Assembly: GCA_035295125.1 (NCBI GenBank)
Contig: DATGJP010000064.1
Coordinates: 268,790 to 332,789, forward strand
Origin: JAICMB01 sp035295125
GTDB taxonomy: Bacteria; Acidobacteriota; Terriglobia; Bryobacterales; Bryobacteraceae
DNA length: 64,000 bases
Direction of reading: 5' to 3'
A program made the translations under genes and the position numbers. Positions within the stretch are counted from its first letter, which is position 1. Each line of letters begins with the position of its first letter. Of the stretch, positions 16,998 through 25,885 are shown in pieces. The notes beneath the pieces were generated by a model that saw only the letters and a list, made by a program, of their open reading frames with translations, had not been told where the DNA came from and did not search any database.

Positions 16998-17867
16998 TCA
17001 AAGATTCAAGCCGTCGCACCCGGTGCACTGAGCTGCTTCTCTCGCAATCTCCATCAGCCTTTGCACGCTGAAGGCGATTCCCTTGACGAGATTCTCCGGC
17101 GTAATGCCACCGCCGGTCCCGGTGTTGAGTTTTTGAATCAGGCTCTGGATCGCTTCCGACAGTTTCTTCAGCACTCCCGCGCAGTCTGTGATCTTCTTTG
17201 GATCGAGGTTCGACAGGCACTTGTCGCGTTCTGAAATCGCGCGGTTTTTGACGTCCTCGGCCATTCTCTTGGTTTGCTGCAAGGTCTCGGCGGTTTGCGT
17301 TTCTACGGGCTTGTCCTTGATTCGTTCCTTGAGGCGATTGAATTTCTTCGCCCATTCTTCTCCCATTTGCCGAGTCGCCGGATTGGCGGAGTTCTGGGCC
17401 AACACGATCATCATCATAATGACGAAAAACAGAACGATGATGATGCCTTGTTCAACGAGGGTCGCTGCGATGACCGGGCTCTTCGCGCCGGAGACGAAGC
17501 CGACCGGGACAATGTCCTGCCTGGTGGGGCTTGTTACGTAAAGCGTGGAAAGCGCTTCTTGAGCCATTCGCAGGAACTGTGGGCGTATCGCCGGATCCAG
17601 GAACCTGGCGAACGCGTACATGGTGGCTCGGATATCCAGTGCAGATCCAGGTTCCGCCCCATTTCGCAACTTGGCCCAGGTGAAATCGCCGACGATGCCG
17701 TCGGGCTTCAATCCGTTGTCCTTTTGAAAATCAGTGACGCGGGCCTTGGTTTTTGGCCCAAACGCGCCATCCACCACCAGGCGGGGAAGCCGCTGGGATT
17801 TTGTGTTCAGCAGTTCCTGGAGCCTACTGACTTCATGTCCATGATCGCCGAGGTGCAATTGCTTCAC
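16998..17867 (-). CDS. Peptidoglycan-binding domain protein with central TM helix and Cys-containing C-terminal tail
   Basis: A 289-residue protein. Residues 1-70 are a PG_binding_1 domain (LHLGDHGHEVSRLQELLNTK...VDGAFGPKTKARVTDFQKDNG...GIVGDFTWAKL). No signal peptide precedes it, which is unusual for a wall-binding domain. A hydrophobic segment (LVEQGIIIVLFFVIMMMIVLA) lies near residues 140-160, followed by a charged helical region with 'RDKCLSNLDPKKITDCAGVLKK' and a C-terminal 'CTGCDGLNL'. These four cysteines could form disulfides or bind metal. Similar combinations of PG-binding domain and TM helix occur in phage-tail-like or secretion effectors, but no such genes are visible nearby. The function is unknown. 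Confidence 0.75.
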   Translation of the reverse strand: MKQLHLGDHGHEVSRLQELLNTKSQRLPRLVVDGAFGPKTKARVTDFQKDNGLKPDGIVGDFTWAKLRNGAEPGSALDIRATMYAFARFLDPAIRPQFLRMAQEALSTLYVTSPTRQDIVPVGFVSGAKSPVIAATLVEQGIIIVLFFVIMMMIVLAQNSANPATRQMGEEWAKKFNRLKERIKDKPVETQTAETLQQTKRMAEDVKNRAISERDKCLSNLDPKKITDCAGVLKKLSEAIQSLIQKLNTGTGGGITPENLVKGIAFSVQRLMEIAREAAQCTGCDGLNL

Positions 17868-17955
17868 AGTTTCCTCCGAGTGGCACCTGGTGCCCTCACC
17901 TGGATAACCGTGAACGGGATGCGAAAACTACAACGGCCGCCGCAGTTTTTTGGGA

Positions 17956-19245
17956 CTACTTGATCTTGCCCTGGAGTTGGTAAAGCCAGAGCAGCGCGGT
18001 GTTCATGATCTGCTCGCCGGCGCCGATTGCGACCGGCGAAACCGTGCTGTCCGCGCCATAGCCGCCTTCCGCGACCGCTTCGACGGTCGGAAAATACTGA
18101 TGGTACCCATTCGAGTACCCGAAGAAGAACAGTTGTTTAACGCGGGCGCGCTGCCGCAGACGGAGCGCATGATTGGCGAAGAATTCGCCCGATACACCCA
18201 CGAGTGCGATGTCGCCGTTCAACAGCGCAACGGTCAGCCGGGGCCGCACGCCATCCTTATATTCGTCGACAAAGTTCGGGATCAGTTCGGGGAAGAAAGC
18301 TTTGCCGTACGCAGCCATGACCAGCGGGTTCGCGAAATCGGTCCGCGATGCGAACGGAAAGCGGTCCTCTTTAACAAGAAGGGAGGGCGCGGGCACGTCC
18401 TCGGTTTTCACTGTCGCCGCAAGCTTCACGACTTCGCCTGCGAGCGCTTTGCCATAGGCTTCGTACCCCTTCCGTTCGCCGTCGGCTGCAACGGACTGAT
18501 CCCCGGAGGCGCCTTGCATGAAAATCGCGGCGCAGTTCATACGGCCCATAATCTCGATTTTCATAGCTCCTACATAGTCGGCTGAGAATTTCAGGACGCC
18601 GGCTGGGATCGTCGTCGGGTGGCCGGTCCAGTTCACGAGAACGGCTATCGGGTTCCCGGTTGCCGCGTCATCGAAGCGCATGATCGCGAGCCGGTCGTCC
18701 ACGGGCTTGGGCTCAAATTTCGTGTGACGGTTTCGATTCCAACCGGGGAGCTCGGTGGTTGCCGTGCCGAATCGCGCGGGGACAAGCTTTTTGTTGGCAT
18801 CCACAATTGCCGCGACAATCCCATCTTCCATCTGTTTGTAGTAGTGCAGGGCCGCGTCAAACTTGCCCTGTCCTTTACCCGGTTCGTCGGTCAATTCCAG
18901 CACCGGGCCGTGATGCGTGTGCGAGCCCGCGATGAAGGAATACTCGATGCCAGCTTCTTCTTTGATCCGGCGGCGGATGATTTGAAGTGACCGCTCGGCG
19001 GGAGCGCGCCCGAGATCGAGTCCTACGATCGCGAGTTTCTTGCCGCCCGCGTCGATTACGAGCGCGTCGGCATGCAGCGGGTCTTGGATGCCGGTGGACA
19101 GCGCGTCGTGCCGCGCGCCGTAGCCCCACATCGGGACTGGTTCCTGAGGAGTAATGTCACGCCGGGCAGCGCCGGCCCTGAAGTCCGTGCCCATGCAGGA
19201 AGCCAGCATGAGCGCGGAGGTAAGAACAGAACGTAAGAAGTTCAT
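17956..19245 (-). CDS. Exported neutral/alkaline ceramidase-like protein
   Basis: A 429-residue protein with a signal peptide (MNFLRSVLTSALMLASCMGT) and the N-terminal domain of neutral/alkaline non-lysosomal ceramidases: 'AGAARRDITPQEPVPMWGYG', 'KKLAIVGLDLG' and the metal-binding 'FIAGSHTHHGPVLEL'. It also has 'NWTGHPTTI' and 'MQGASGDQSV'. It lacks the long C-terminal Ig-like domain of full ceramidases, so it matches the shorter family found widely in soil bacteria, whose substrates are mostly unknown. The start overlaps the GatB stop by four bases (ATGA on the minus strand). No lipid genes are nearby. Confidence 0.88.
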   Translation of the reverse strand: MNFLRSVLTSALMLASCMGTDFRAGAARRDITPQEPVPMWGYGARHDALSTGIQDPLHADALVIDAGGKKLAIVGLDLGRAPAERSLQIIRRRIKEEAGIEYSFIAGSHTHHGPVLELTDEPGKGQGKFDAALHYYKQMEDGIVAAIVDANKKLVPARFGTATTELPGWNRNRHTKFEPKPVDDRLAIMRFDDAATGNPIAVLVNWTGHPTTIPAGVLKFSADYVGAMKIEIMGRMNCAAIFMQGASGDQSVAADGERKGYEAYGKALAGEVVKLAATVKTEDVPAPSLLVKEDRFPFASRTDFANPLVMAAYGKAFFPELIPNFVDEYKDGVRPRLTVALLNGDIALVGVSGEFFANHALRLRQRARVKQLFFFGYSNGYHQYFPTVEAVAEGGYGADSTVSPVAIGAGEQIMNTALLWLYQLQGKIK

Positions 19246-20714
19246 TTCAGTCTTTCGCGAAGAATTTCGTTTACGGTGGCGGGATTGGCTTGTCCTTTGC
19301 TTGCCTTCATCACCTGGCCCACGAAGTAGCCGATCACAGTAGTCTTGCCCGAACGGTACTGTTCGAGTTGCTTGGGACTGGCCGCGATCACATCGTCAAT
19401 GATCTTTTCAAGCGCGCCAGTGTCGCTGATTTGCTTTAGGCCCTCGCGGTCGATGATGGTGCGGGCCGAATCGCCCGACTCCCACATTTTGGCGAAGATC
19501 TCCTTCGCCAGTTTTCCGGAAATCTCGCCCTTGCCGATCAGGGCCAGGAGCTCGCCCAGGCGTTCGGCCGATACCGCCGATTCCGCAATGTCTGCGCCCT
19601 TAAGCGCGCCCATCAGGTCGCCGGAAACCCAGTTCGCCGCGACGCGGGGATCGCCCGACGCTGCTGCGGTCTTTTCGAAGTAGTCGCTAATCGCGCGGCT
19701 CGCCGTCAGGACGCCGGAGTCATATTCGCGCAATCCGTAACTTTCCGTGAACCGGCGCCGCTTGTCGGCGGGCAACTCCGGCATGGCGGCTTTGAGCCGC
19801 GCGAGCCAATCCTCGCCGATCCGCAGCGGGACGAGATCGGGCTCGGGAAAATAACGATAATCGTGGGCTTCCTCTTTGCTGCGCATCCCAACGGTCTCGC
19901 CCGTCGCGACATTGTAGAGACGCGTCTCCTGCATCACACGGCCGCCGCTCTCGAGAACCCCGACCTGCCGCGCAATCTCGTAATCGAGCGCCATTTTCGC
20001 AAACCGGAACGAATTCAGGTTCTTGACTTCCGCTTTGGTGCCAAACTTTTCAGCGCCTTTAAGGCGGACTGAAACATTGGCGTCGCAGCGCAGTTGTCCT
20101 TTTTCCATGTCGCACTCGGAAACGCCGATGTACTGCATAACCTGCTTCAGTTCGGTCAGGAAGGCGTAGGCTTCATCTGACGATCGCAGGTCTGGTTCGG
20201 TGACGATTTCGATCAGGGGCGTTCCGCAGCGGTTCAGATCTACGTAGGTGTAGCGGTCGGAGTCCCTGAAGCCGTCGTGGATGCTCTTACCGGCATCATC
20301 CTCCATGTGGACGCGCGTGATGCCGATGCGCTTCGACTCGCCCCCGGTCAGGATTTCTACGTGACCGTGCTCTGCAACCGGCTGGTCGTACTGCGAGATC
20401 TGGTAGCCCTTCGGAAGATCGGGATAAAAATAGTTCTTCCTGGCAAAACGCGAGAAGGAGTTGACCCGGCATCCCAACCCCAGCGCCGCCTGAATCGCCA
20501 TCTCGACGGCTTGCTGATTGAGCACCGGCAGAGCCCCGGGCAGGCCCATGCAGACCGGACAAACATTGGAATTCGGGTCGGCGCCGAAGCCGGTGGGGCA
20601 CCCGCAGAAGATCTTGGTCCGCGTGGCGAGCTGTACGTGCACCTCTAGTCCGATGACCGGTTCGTACTTGGCAATATCTTCAGGCGTGGCAATAGCCGCC
20701 GAGGTCGAGGACAT
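19242..20714 (-). CDS. gatB: Aspartyl/glutamyl-tRNA amidotransferase subunit B
   Basis: A 490-residue GatB, the subunit of the GatCAB complex that binds tRNA and activates the misacylated Glu or Asp before amidation in the cytoplasm. Visible are 'YEPVIGLEVHVQLATRTKIF', the zinc-site cysteines in 'CGCPTGFGADPNSNVCPVC', 'KNYFYPDLPKGYQISQYDQP' and 'HMEDDAGKSIH'. At the C-terminus is the YqeY-like tail domain ending 'KGQANPATVNEILRERLK'. The length is normal and the frame intact. gatA and gatC are not in the window. It is the upstream member of an overlapping pair with the ceramidase-like gene, an accidental-looking partnership. Confidence 0.97.
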   Translation of the reverse strand: MSSTSAAIATPEDIAKYEPVIGLEVHVQLATRTKIFCGCPTGFGADPNSNVCPVCMGLPGALPVLNQQAVEMAIQAALGLGCRVNSFSRFARKNYFYPDLPKGYQISQYDQPVAEHGHVEILTGGESKRIGITRVHMEDDAGKSIHDGFRDSDRYTYVDLNRCGTPLIEIVTEPDLRSSDEAYAFLTELKQVMQYIGVSECDMEKGQLRCDANVSVRLKGAEKFGTKAEVKNLNSFRFAKMALDYEIARQVGVLESGGRVMQETRLYNVATGETVGMRSKEEAHDYRYFPEPDLVPLRIGEDWLARLKAAMPELPADKRRRFTESYGLREYDSGVLTASRAISDYFEKTAAASGDPRVAANWVSGDLMGALKGADIAESAVSAERLGELLALIGKGEISGKLAKEIFAKMWESGDSARTIIDREGLKQISDTGALEKIIDDVIAASPKQLEQYRSGKTTVIGYFVGQVMKASKGQANPATVNEILRERLK

Positions 20715-20821
20715 GACTTAATTATCTTATGCCGGGGTATGCGTCATGATCTGCGGCACGGTGAAGAGTGTGGAGAGGATTCAGGATAGTCGTTGTTGGT
20801 AATCGGGAATTGTTGAATCTC

Positions 20822-21075
20822 AACTTGGACGCATTGCGCAGGGCACTATCGCAGCGGCAGGTCGCACCCGGCCTGGTGCATCATTCCGATCGCGGATCGC
20901 AATATGCATCGAAATCAGCGTGTCACGCAAGGGAAAGCCGTGGGATAAAGCGGCCTGCGAGTCCTTCATGAAACGCTGAGATAAGAGGAGGTCCATCGCA
21001 ACGAGTACCGGGATCTGACAGAAGCGCGGAGCGAGATCGCGCAACATTCCTGGAGAAAATCTACAACCACTTACC
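20822..21075 (+). pseudogene. Decayed IS3-family transposase (OrfB) fragment
   Basis: Three pieces of an IS3-type integrase core lie in order but in broken frame. 'GLVHHSDRGSQYAS' ends near 20911. From about 20913 'ISVSRKGKPWDKAACESFMK' continues in a shifted frame to a stop, and from about 20985 'EEVHRNEYRDLTEARSEIA' and 'FLEKIYNH' follow in further frames. The linker that normally joins the first two pieces is missing, as are the N-terminal part and the final YNxxRxHSALGY-type end. No terminal inverted repeats were recognised. It is therefore an inactive relic. The rest of the gap from 20715 to 21242 holds nothing I can identify. Confidence 0.75.
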
Positions 21076-21242
21076 CTCAGGTTCGAATGGTGTTGACTTT
21101 GTCTTTCCACTCCATCGGACAGATAGATGGCGATGTGCGACCGATGCCGGAATCGGCCGGCGCGCATATCAGCGCGCTGAACAACGCTTCAAGTTTGTCA
21201 TACTCGCTGGCACGCGCTCCCACCCAGAGTTCTGCCAATGAG

Positions 21243-21572
21243 CTACTGGGCGACAATCCGAATCCGCTGCTGGATCGTAGCGCCGCGTTCCTTCCCGTCC
21301 GCATCCACCAGCGTGAGCTTGTCCTTGTCGACGGCAAATCGGAGGCGGTCGTTCACCGCGGTCCTCACCGGCTTTTCATACTCCACAACGTAACGGAAAT
21401 CGTTATCCGCGACCGTACAGACGTATCGGTGCATGATATGGTTCTGCTTCTTCCCGGTCGTGAAATCCTTCACGTCGACCGAGATTAACTGGCCGTCCCG
21501 CCACTCGCGTTTCTTCGCATAGAGGGCCACCGGCAAGGCGGCCAGCAGTCCAATTACCCTGCGTCTGAGCAT
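21243..21572 (-). CDS. Small secreted hypothetical protein
   Basis: A 109-residue protein with a signal peptide (MLRRRVIGLLAALPVALYA). The mature part is beta-strand-rich: 'EWRDGQLISVDVKDFTTGKK', 'YVCTVADNDFRYVVEYEKPV' and 'VDKDKLTLVDADGKERG'. Similar short secreted beta proteins occur in many copies in Solibacter-like genomes, with no known function. It is divergent from the ADOP permease with 28 bases between starts. Confidence 0.72.
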   Translation of the reverse strand: MLRRRVIGLLAALPVALYAKKREWRDGQLISVDVKDFTTGKKQNHIMHRYVCTVADNDFRYVVEYEKPVRTAVNDRLRFAVDKDKLTLVDADGKERGATIQQRIRIVAQ

Positions 21573-21600
21573 TGCCGCTTTATGGTATCAAGGCAGGAGA

Positions 21601-23994
21601 ATGCTCCGAAAACACATCCAGCTTGCCCGCGAAATCGCGCAGGATGCCAGACACGCGGTCCGGCTCTGGGGCCGCCGACCCTGGCAGACCGCGTTTGCGA
21701 TTATCGCCCTGGCCATCGGAACAGGCGCGAGCACGGGTGTATTCAGCGTCGTCAATGCGCTGTTGCTGCGCTCGCTGCCGTTTAAGGACCCCGAAAGGCT
21801 CGCCTATCTGAGCAACTTCTTCGCACCGCATGACAGTGCGGCCCAATTTCACAAATGGCGGGAGCAGAGTCCATACCTAAGCGACGCCGCTTTGTTCGAG
21901 GCGATTGACGTCAATCTCGGCGGCGCAGGCGAATGGCGGAGGGCCCATCTCGTCCAGGTATCCTCGAATTTCTTCTCAGTGCTTGGCACGCAGCCGGTTC
22001 TGGGACGTGGATTCGCTACCGGGGACGATGTCGACGGGACGGGCTTTGGTTCACCGGGCCGCAATGCCGTGGCCGTGATCGGTTACGGACTCTGGCAAGC
22101 GCTTTTCGGGGGCGATCCGAAGGCTCTCGGGGCCACGATTCGGGTCGACGGAAATCCGCTCACGATCGTTGGTGTCGCGCCGCCTGGCTTCGATTACCCG
22201 GGTAAAGCGGCCCTTTGGAAGCCGGCAGCCTTCAGTCGCGGCAACAACGGCTGGGAAGTCGTCGCACGATTGAAGCCGGGGATTACGTGGCCGCAAGCCC
22301 GCCAGGCGTTTACCGCCGAAGCCGATCGACTCTGGCCGAACCGCACGCCCTTGCAAAAGGTCCAGTCCCCATCACGAATTACGAATCTGAGGGACCAACT
22401 CGCTGGTCCCACAAAGAACGCCTCGCTTGTGCTGCTGGCCTCGGTGTCCCTGGTTCTGCTAATCGCCTGCACGAACGTCGCGAACCTGCTATTGGCCCGT
22501 ACTGCGGATCGCGCCGCGGAGTTTTCCATCCGCTCTGCCCTCGGGGCAAGCCGGGCGCGGCTCTCCCAGCAACTGTTGACCGAATGCGTGCTTCTCGCGA
22601 TGGCGGCTTGCGTCGCCGGGGTCTTTCTCGCGTTCTGGACGACAACCATTGCCGCCAAGGTCCAACCCGAACCAATTGCGTCGGAAACTTATACTATTCT
22701 GGACGTCCGCGTACTGGGTTTTGCGCTGGCCATCTCCGTTCTGAGCGGACTGCTTTTCGGTTTGTTGCCGTCGTTATATGCCGGCAGGGGCCATGCGTTC
22801 GGAACGCGAGGCGCCACTGACAGTCGGGGGGCACGGACCGTTCGCGAAGCACTGGTTGTAGCGCAAGTGCTGCTCGCGGTTGTACTCTTGGCGTCTTCTC
22901 TTTCGGTGGGTCGCGCGTTCATCGATTTGATGCAGATCGATCGGGGATTTGTCCCGAAGAGTCTGGTGACGGTGAACGTATCGTTACAAGGCACCGCTCA
23001 TCAGGGTGACGGTCGTGGTCTTGTTTTTTTCGAGGAGGCGCTGGCCCGTGTGCGACGACTCCCCGGGGTTCAGAACGCCAGTGCAACGGAATTTCTCCCG
23101 CTATACGCAACAGGTTTCATAGGAGGAGTGTTCGAGGTGGACGGCCGGCCTGGCCGGGCGAGCGCCACGGTCGTTCCCGTGTTGTCGGACTACTTTGCAA
23201 CCATGGGCGGACGCATTGTGGCGGGGCGAGATTTTACCGCCGCGGAAGTGCACGGCAATGCCAGGGTCGCAATCGTGAGCGAGCGATTCGCCGCGGAATT
23301 TGGGTCCCCCGGTGACGCTCTCGGGCATCAGATCTTCCGGGAGCCGCGGAAAATCATCGGTGTCGTCAGGGGAATGGAGTATCGAAGATCGAAGAGCGAC
23401 CCGGTTGCGGCCAGCCAGAGACTCGTGTTCATTCCCTCCACCACGCCAGGCGGCTTCTTCTCCACATTCGTGGCTCGTGTCGACGGCAGTGCTGAGGGTC
23501 GCCTCGCCACGATTCGTGACGCGATTCAGTCGGTCGACCCGCAGGTTCCGCTGTTCGGGGCAAGGACCATGGATCAGAGGTTAGCCGACGCCCTTGCCCG
23601 GCCGCAATTCTATCGGACCGCCGTCTCTTGCTTCGCCGGATTCGCGGTGTTGCTAGCCATGATTGGCATCTATGGCATTGTTTCGTATACGGTTGCTCAG
23701 AGAAGCCACGAAATGGGCATACGCATGGCGCTGGGGACTACGCCGGCCGGATTGCGGGTACGGCTTCTACGCCGAAGCTTGGCTACGATTGGCGCAGGAG
23801 CCGTTGCGGGGGTCGCCGGGGCAATTCTGAGCGGACGGTTCCTGGAGAGCCTGGTGGAGGGCGCAAAGCCCGTCAACGCCGCGACCTATGCGGGCACTAT
23901 TGTGGCGATCGCATTGATTGCCGCGGCAGGCATCTGGGTAGCGACCCGCCCTCTCGCCCGGCTGGACGTCATGGAGATTCTACGGACGGAGTAG
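21601..23994 (+). CDS. ADOP-type ABC transporter permease (MacB/FtsX fold)
   Basis: A 797-residue membrane protein with two MacB-like halves. The first half begins 'MLRKHIQLAREIAQDARHAV' and has a TM helix (TAFAIIALAIGTGASTGVFS), a periplasmic MacB-PCD domain (LVQVSSNFFSVLGTQPVLGRGF, GYGLWQALFGGDPKALG) and then three TM helices of the FtsX type (LASVSLVLLIACTNVANLLLA). The second half repeats this and ends 'WVATRPLARLDVMEILRTE', the standard ending. This is the acidobacterial duplicated orphan permease pattern, which normally has no ATPase gene beside it, and none is here. The transported substrate is unknown. Confidence 0.93.
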   Translation: MLRKHIQLAREIAQDARHAVRLWGRRPWQTAFAIIALAIGTGASTGVFSVVNALLLRSLPFKDPERLAYLSNFFAPHDSAAQFHKWREQSPYLSDAALFEAIDVNLGGAGEWRRAHLVQVSSNFFSVLGTQPVLGRGFATGDDVDGTGFGSPGRNAVAVIGYGLWQALFGGDPKALGATIRVDGNPLTIVGVAPPGFDYPGKAALWKPAAFSRGNNGWEVVARLKPGITWPQARQAFTAEADRLWPNRTPLQKVQSPSRITNLRDQLAGPTKNASLVLLASVSLVLLIACTNVANLLLARTADRAAEFSIRSALGASRARLSQQLLTECVLLAMAACVAGVFLAFWTTTIAAKVQPEPIASETYTILDVRVLGFALAISVLSGLLFGLLPSLYAGRGHAFGTRGATDSRGARTVREALVVAQVLLAVVLLASSLSVGRAFIDLMQIDRGFVPKSLVTVNVSLQGTAHQGDGRGLVFFEEALARVRRLPGVQNASATEFLPLYATGFIGGVFEVDGRPGRASATVVPVLSDYFATMGGRIVAGRDFTAAEVHGNARVAIVSERFAAEFGSPGDALGHQIFREPRKIIGVVRGMEYRRSKSDPVAASQRLVFIPSTTPGGFFSTFVARVDGSAEGRLATIRDAIQSVDPQVPLFGARTMDQRLADALARPQFYRTAVSCFAGFAVLLAMIGIYGIVSYTVAQRSHEMGIRMALGTTPAGLRVRLLRRSLATIGAGAVAGVAGAILSGRFLESLVEGAKPVNAATYAGTIVAIALIAAAGIWVATRPLARLDVMEILRTE

Positions 23995-24158
23995 CGCGGC
24001 GATTCCTCAGGGATATGGGCTGCTTGCGGTCGATTGTAATCGGCCGATCACGGTTAACAACCCCACAATCCGTGTGCGTATTCGGTGCCTCAGCGGTCTG
24101 TCATCTGACCGAAAGACGGCAAAGGAACCAGGGGGCGTGCGCCGGAGTCAACGATGTT

Positions 24159-24218
24159 ATGAGAAGAAGAGCTTTTCTGAACGCCGTTTTCTCGGCGCCT
24201 TGTCTTCTCCGAGCGTAG
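24159..24218 (+). other. Orphan Tat-like leader peptide, ended by TAG, in frame with the downstream gene
   Basis: The ATG at 24159 opens a 19-residue reading frame that begins MRRRAFLNAVF and ends LLRA before a TAG at 24216. An RR-x-F-L pattern and a short hydrophobic stretch make it a Tat-type leader. The next codons (SRQ, then the GTG at 24228) continue in the same frame into the gene at 24228-24923. A single base change in the amber codon would give one exported protein. Confidence 0.6.
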
Positions 24219-24227
24219 TCACGACAA

Positions 24228-24923
24228 GTGACTCCGGCTGGATCGCCAGCAAGAGACCAGGGACTGGCGCTCCTTCGACACATGCAAGCCGCGCTGGGCG
24301 GTGCCGATCGGCTCGCTGCAATAGAAGATCTCGACTGGACGGTAGTCGCAAGATCGTGGAATGCGTCGGGTTTACCTGCATTGGACATAACCCGCCGGAT
24401 CCGCTGGATACGGCCGAATCTATTCCGAAAGGATCAGCACGCAGGAAACCTGTCCGTCGTTGAGTTCTTTGATGGATCAGGAGGATGGGAAGTCGTGCCG
24501 GACGGGGGTTTGCTCGACCTCAAGGGGAACGAACTCGATATCGTACGCCAGGAGGTGACCGGCTTCTTCCTGAATGTTGTCCTGGCTGATCGCAGTCCGG
24601 ATTTGAAAGTCATTTCAGGCGGCAACGGAATCATCAGCACCGTCTCATCTGGCGGAACCGTAGTGGACAACTTCGTCATCGATCCCGGGTCCGGACTACC
24701 AGTTCAATCTTTTGGCACCGTCCTCTCCGGAACTGTAAGCGCGGACTATCGGCGTGTCCGCGATAGGATGGACTATTCAGAATGGCAAAAGGTCGGTGGA
24801 ATTCAGTGGCCGCACAAAACCATCAAATTCCATGATGACGTCAAACGTGCGGAGATCACCACAACCGAAATAAAACTGAATGTCGGCGTTCGGGCTGCGG
24901 AGCTCGCTGCCAAGCCGCACTGA
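24228..24923 (+). CDS. Hypothetical outer-membrane-lipoprotein-sorting-like protein, signal peptide separated by an amber codon
   Basis: A 231-residue product from a GTG at 24228. It reads 'QGLALLRHMQAALGGADRLA', 'TRRIRWIRPNLFRKDQ', 'VVEFFDGSGGWEVVPDGGLL', 'FVIDPGSGLPVQSFGTVL' and 'WQKVGGIQWPHKTIKFHDDV', the look of LolA-like beta-barrel half folds that occur as exported proteins in acidobacteria. No signal peptide belongs to this start; a Tat-like one lies immediately upstream in frame but is cut off by a TAG (see 24159). The gene is therefore either a recent pseudogene, a case of readthrough, or a sequencing error. The rest of the frame is intact and has normal codon use. Confidence 0.6.
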   Translation: MTPAGSPARDQGLALLRHMQAALGGADRLAAIEDLDWTVVARSWNASGLPALDITRRIRWIRPNLFRKDQHAGNLSVVEFFDGSGGWEVVPDGGLLDLKGNELDIVRQEVTGFFLNVVLADRSPDLKVISGGNGIISTVSSGGTVVDNFVIDPGSGLPVQSFGTVLSGTVSADYRRVRDRMDYSEWQKVGGIQWPHKTIKFHDDVKRAEITTTEIKLNVGVRAAELAAKPH

Positions 24924-24949
24924 GTAAGTACCTGCGCCGGTCAAAAGTC

Positions 24950-25031
24950 GGCAGGCTGAATGCCTGCCCCCACCTTGGCTAACAACCTGTTGAACCATAA
25001 AGGTGGCGTAGGTGGTTTCGCCTGCGCGTGC
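24950..25031. repeat. Intergenic repeat: GGCAGGC hairpin plus GGTGGCG(C/T)AGG(C/T)GGTTTCGCC copy
   Basis: A hairpin with a 7-bp stem (GGCAGGC tgaat GCCTGCC, 24950-24968) is followed at about 24999-25031 by a copy of the dispersed repeat seen almost base for base at 29586. It lies in the 200-base gap before the DinB-like gene. Confidence 0.6.
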
Positions 25032-25127
25032 CGCTCTCACGACTTCTGCCGCGGACTGCTACGAGAGTCAATTCCGTGAAGAGCATGGTCTCTTCGCTTC
25101 GGGCCGCTAGCCCCATACGATAAATCT

Positions 25128-25646
25128 ATGACGCAGATGAATCGCGCCGCTGTACTAGAAATGCTCGAAACAACACCACGCCGCATTGCCTCCGTAACCC
25201 GGAGGCTGAGCGACGGCGAGTTGAATTGCAAGCCCGCGGCGGACTCCTGGTCTATCAATGAAATCCTGGCGCACCTCCGCTGCTGCGCGGATGTGTGGGG
25301 TGAGAGCATACGGAAGATCCTGAAGCAGGACCAACCCGCGTTCCGGTACGTTTCACCCCGCGGGTGGATCAAGAAGACCAACTACCTGGAGTTGGAGTTC
25401 AAGGCTTCCTTTCTTGCATTCAACACACAACGGCAAGAGCTGCTCAAGACTTTGCGGGCGCTTCCCGCGGAAGGCTGGTCGCGTCGAGCCAATGTAAAGG
25501 CTGCCACCAAGGTCCGGGAGGATACGGTCCTAAGCTATGCACGGCGCTTGGCCGACCATGAGTTCGGCCACTGCGAGCAAATAGACCGCGTTCGTGCACG
25601 CGCTTTCGTTGAGCGAACGAAGGAAGTGATCGGCAACGTCGATTGA
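25128..25646 (+). CDS. DinB family protein
   Basis: A 172-residue four-helix-bundle protein of the DinB/YfiT type, cytoplasmic. Visible are 'LEMLETTPRRIASVTRRLSD' and 'SWSINEILAHLRCCADVWGE', where the first metal His would be, in H-L-R-C-C. Further on come 'LLKTLRALPAEGWSRRA' and the closing 'RRLADHEFGHCEQIDRVR', which carries the second and third His of the usual metal triad (DHEFGH). Members of this superfamily are divalent-metal thiol transferases or of unknown function; none can be chosen. It stands alone on the plus strand. Confidence 0.85.
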   Translation: MTQMNRAAVLEMLETTPRRIASVTRRLSDGELNCKPAADSWSINEILAHLRCCADVWGESIRKILKQDQPAFRYVSPRGWIKKTNYLELEFKASFLAFNTQRQELLKTLRALPAEGWSRRANVKAATKVREDTVLSYARRLADHEFGHCEQIDRVRARAFVERTKEVIGNVD

Positions 25647-25885
25647 ACAGGAAAACGCGCAAACCGCTAATGCGCCCGACCTGCATCGGGCGCCACACTA
25701 AACGCACGCCCGGGAAGACCGCGGCGTAATCGAAGAGGACGAACGCGGCTTTCAGGAGCCACCGTGCCGCGGCCCTGCACCCAAAAGATCATCAAACAGC
25801 CGGTCGAAATCATTGAAGCGGCTGGCAAGGGCTTGCAGGCAGACGTCTCCTAACCCTCTAGGCCCCATCTGCCGATAGACAGCCT

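Noticed and set aside
21077..21337. 86-residue minus-strand frame next to the IS relic
   Set aside because: It overlaps the end of a better gene, is Ser/Arg-rich and has no signal or domain.
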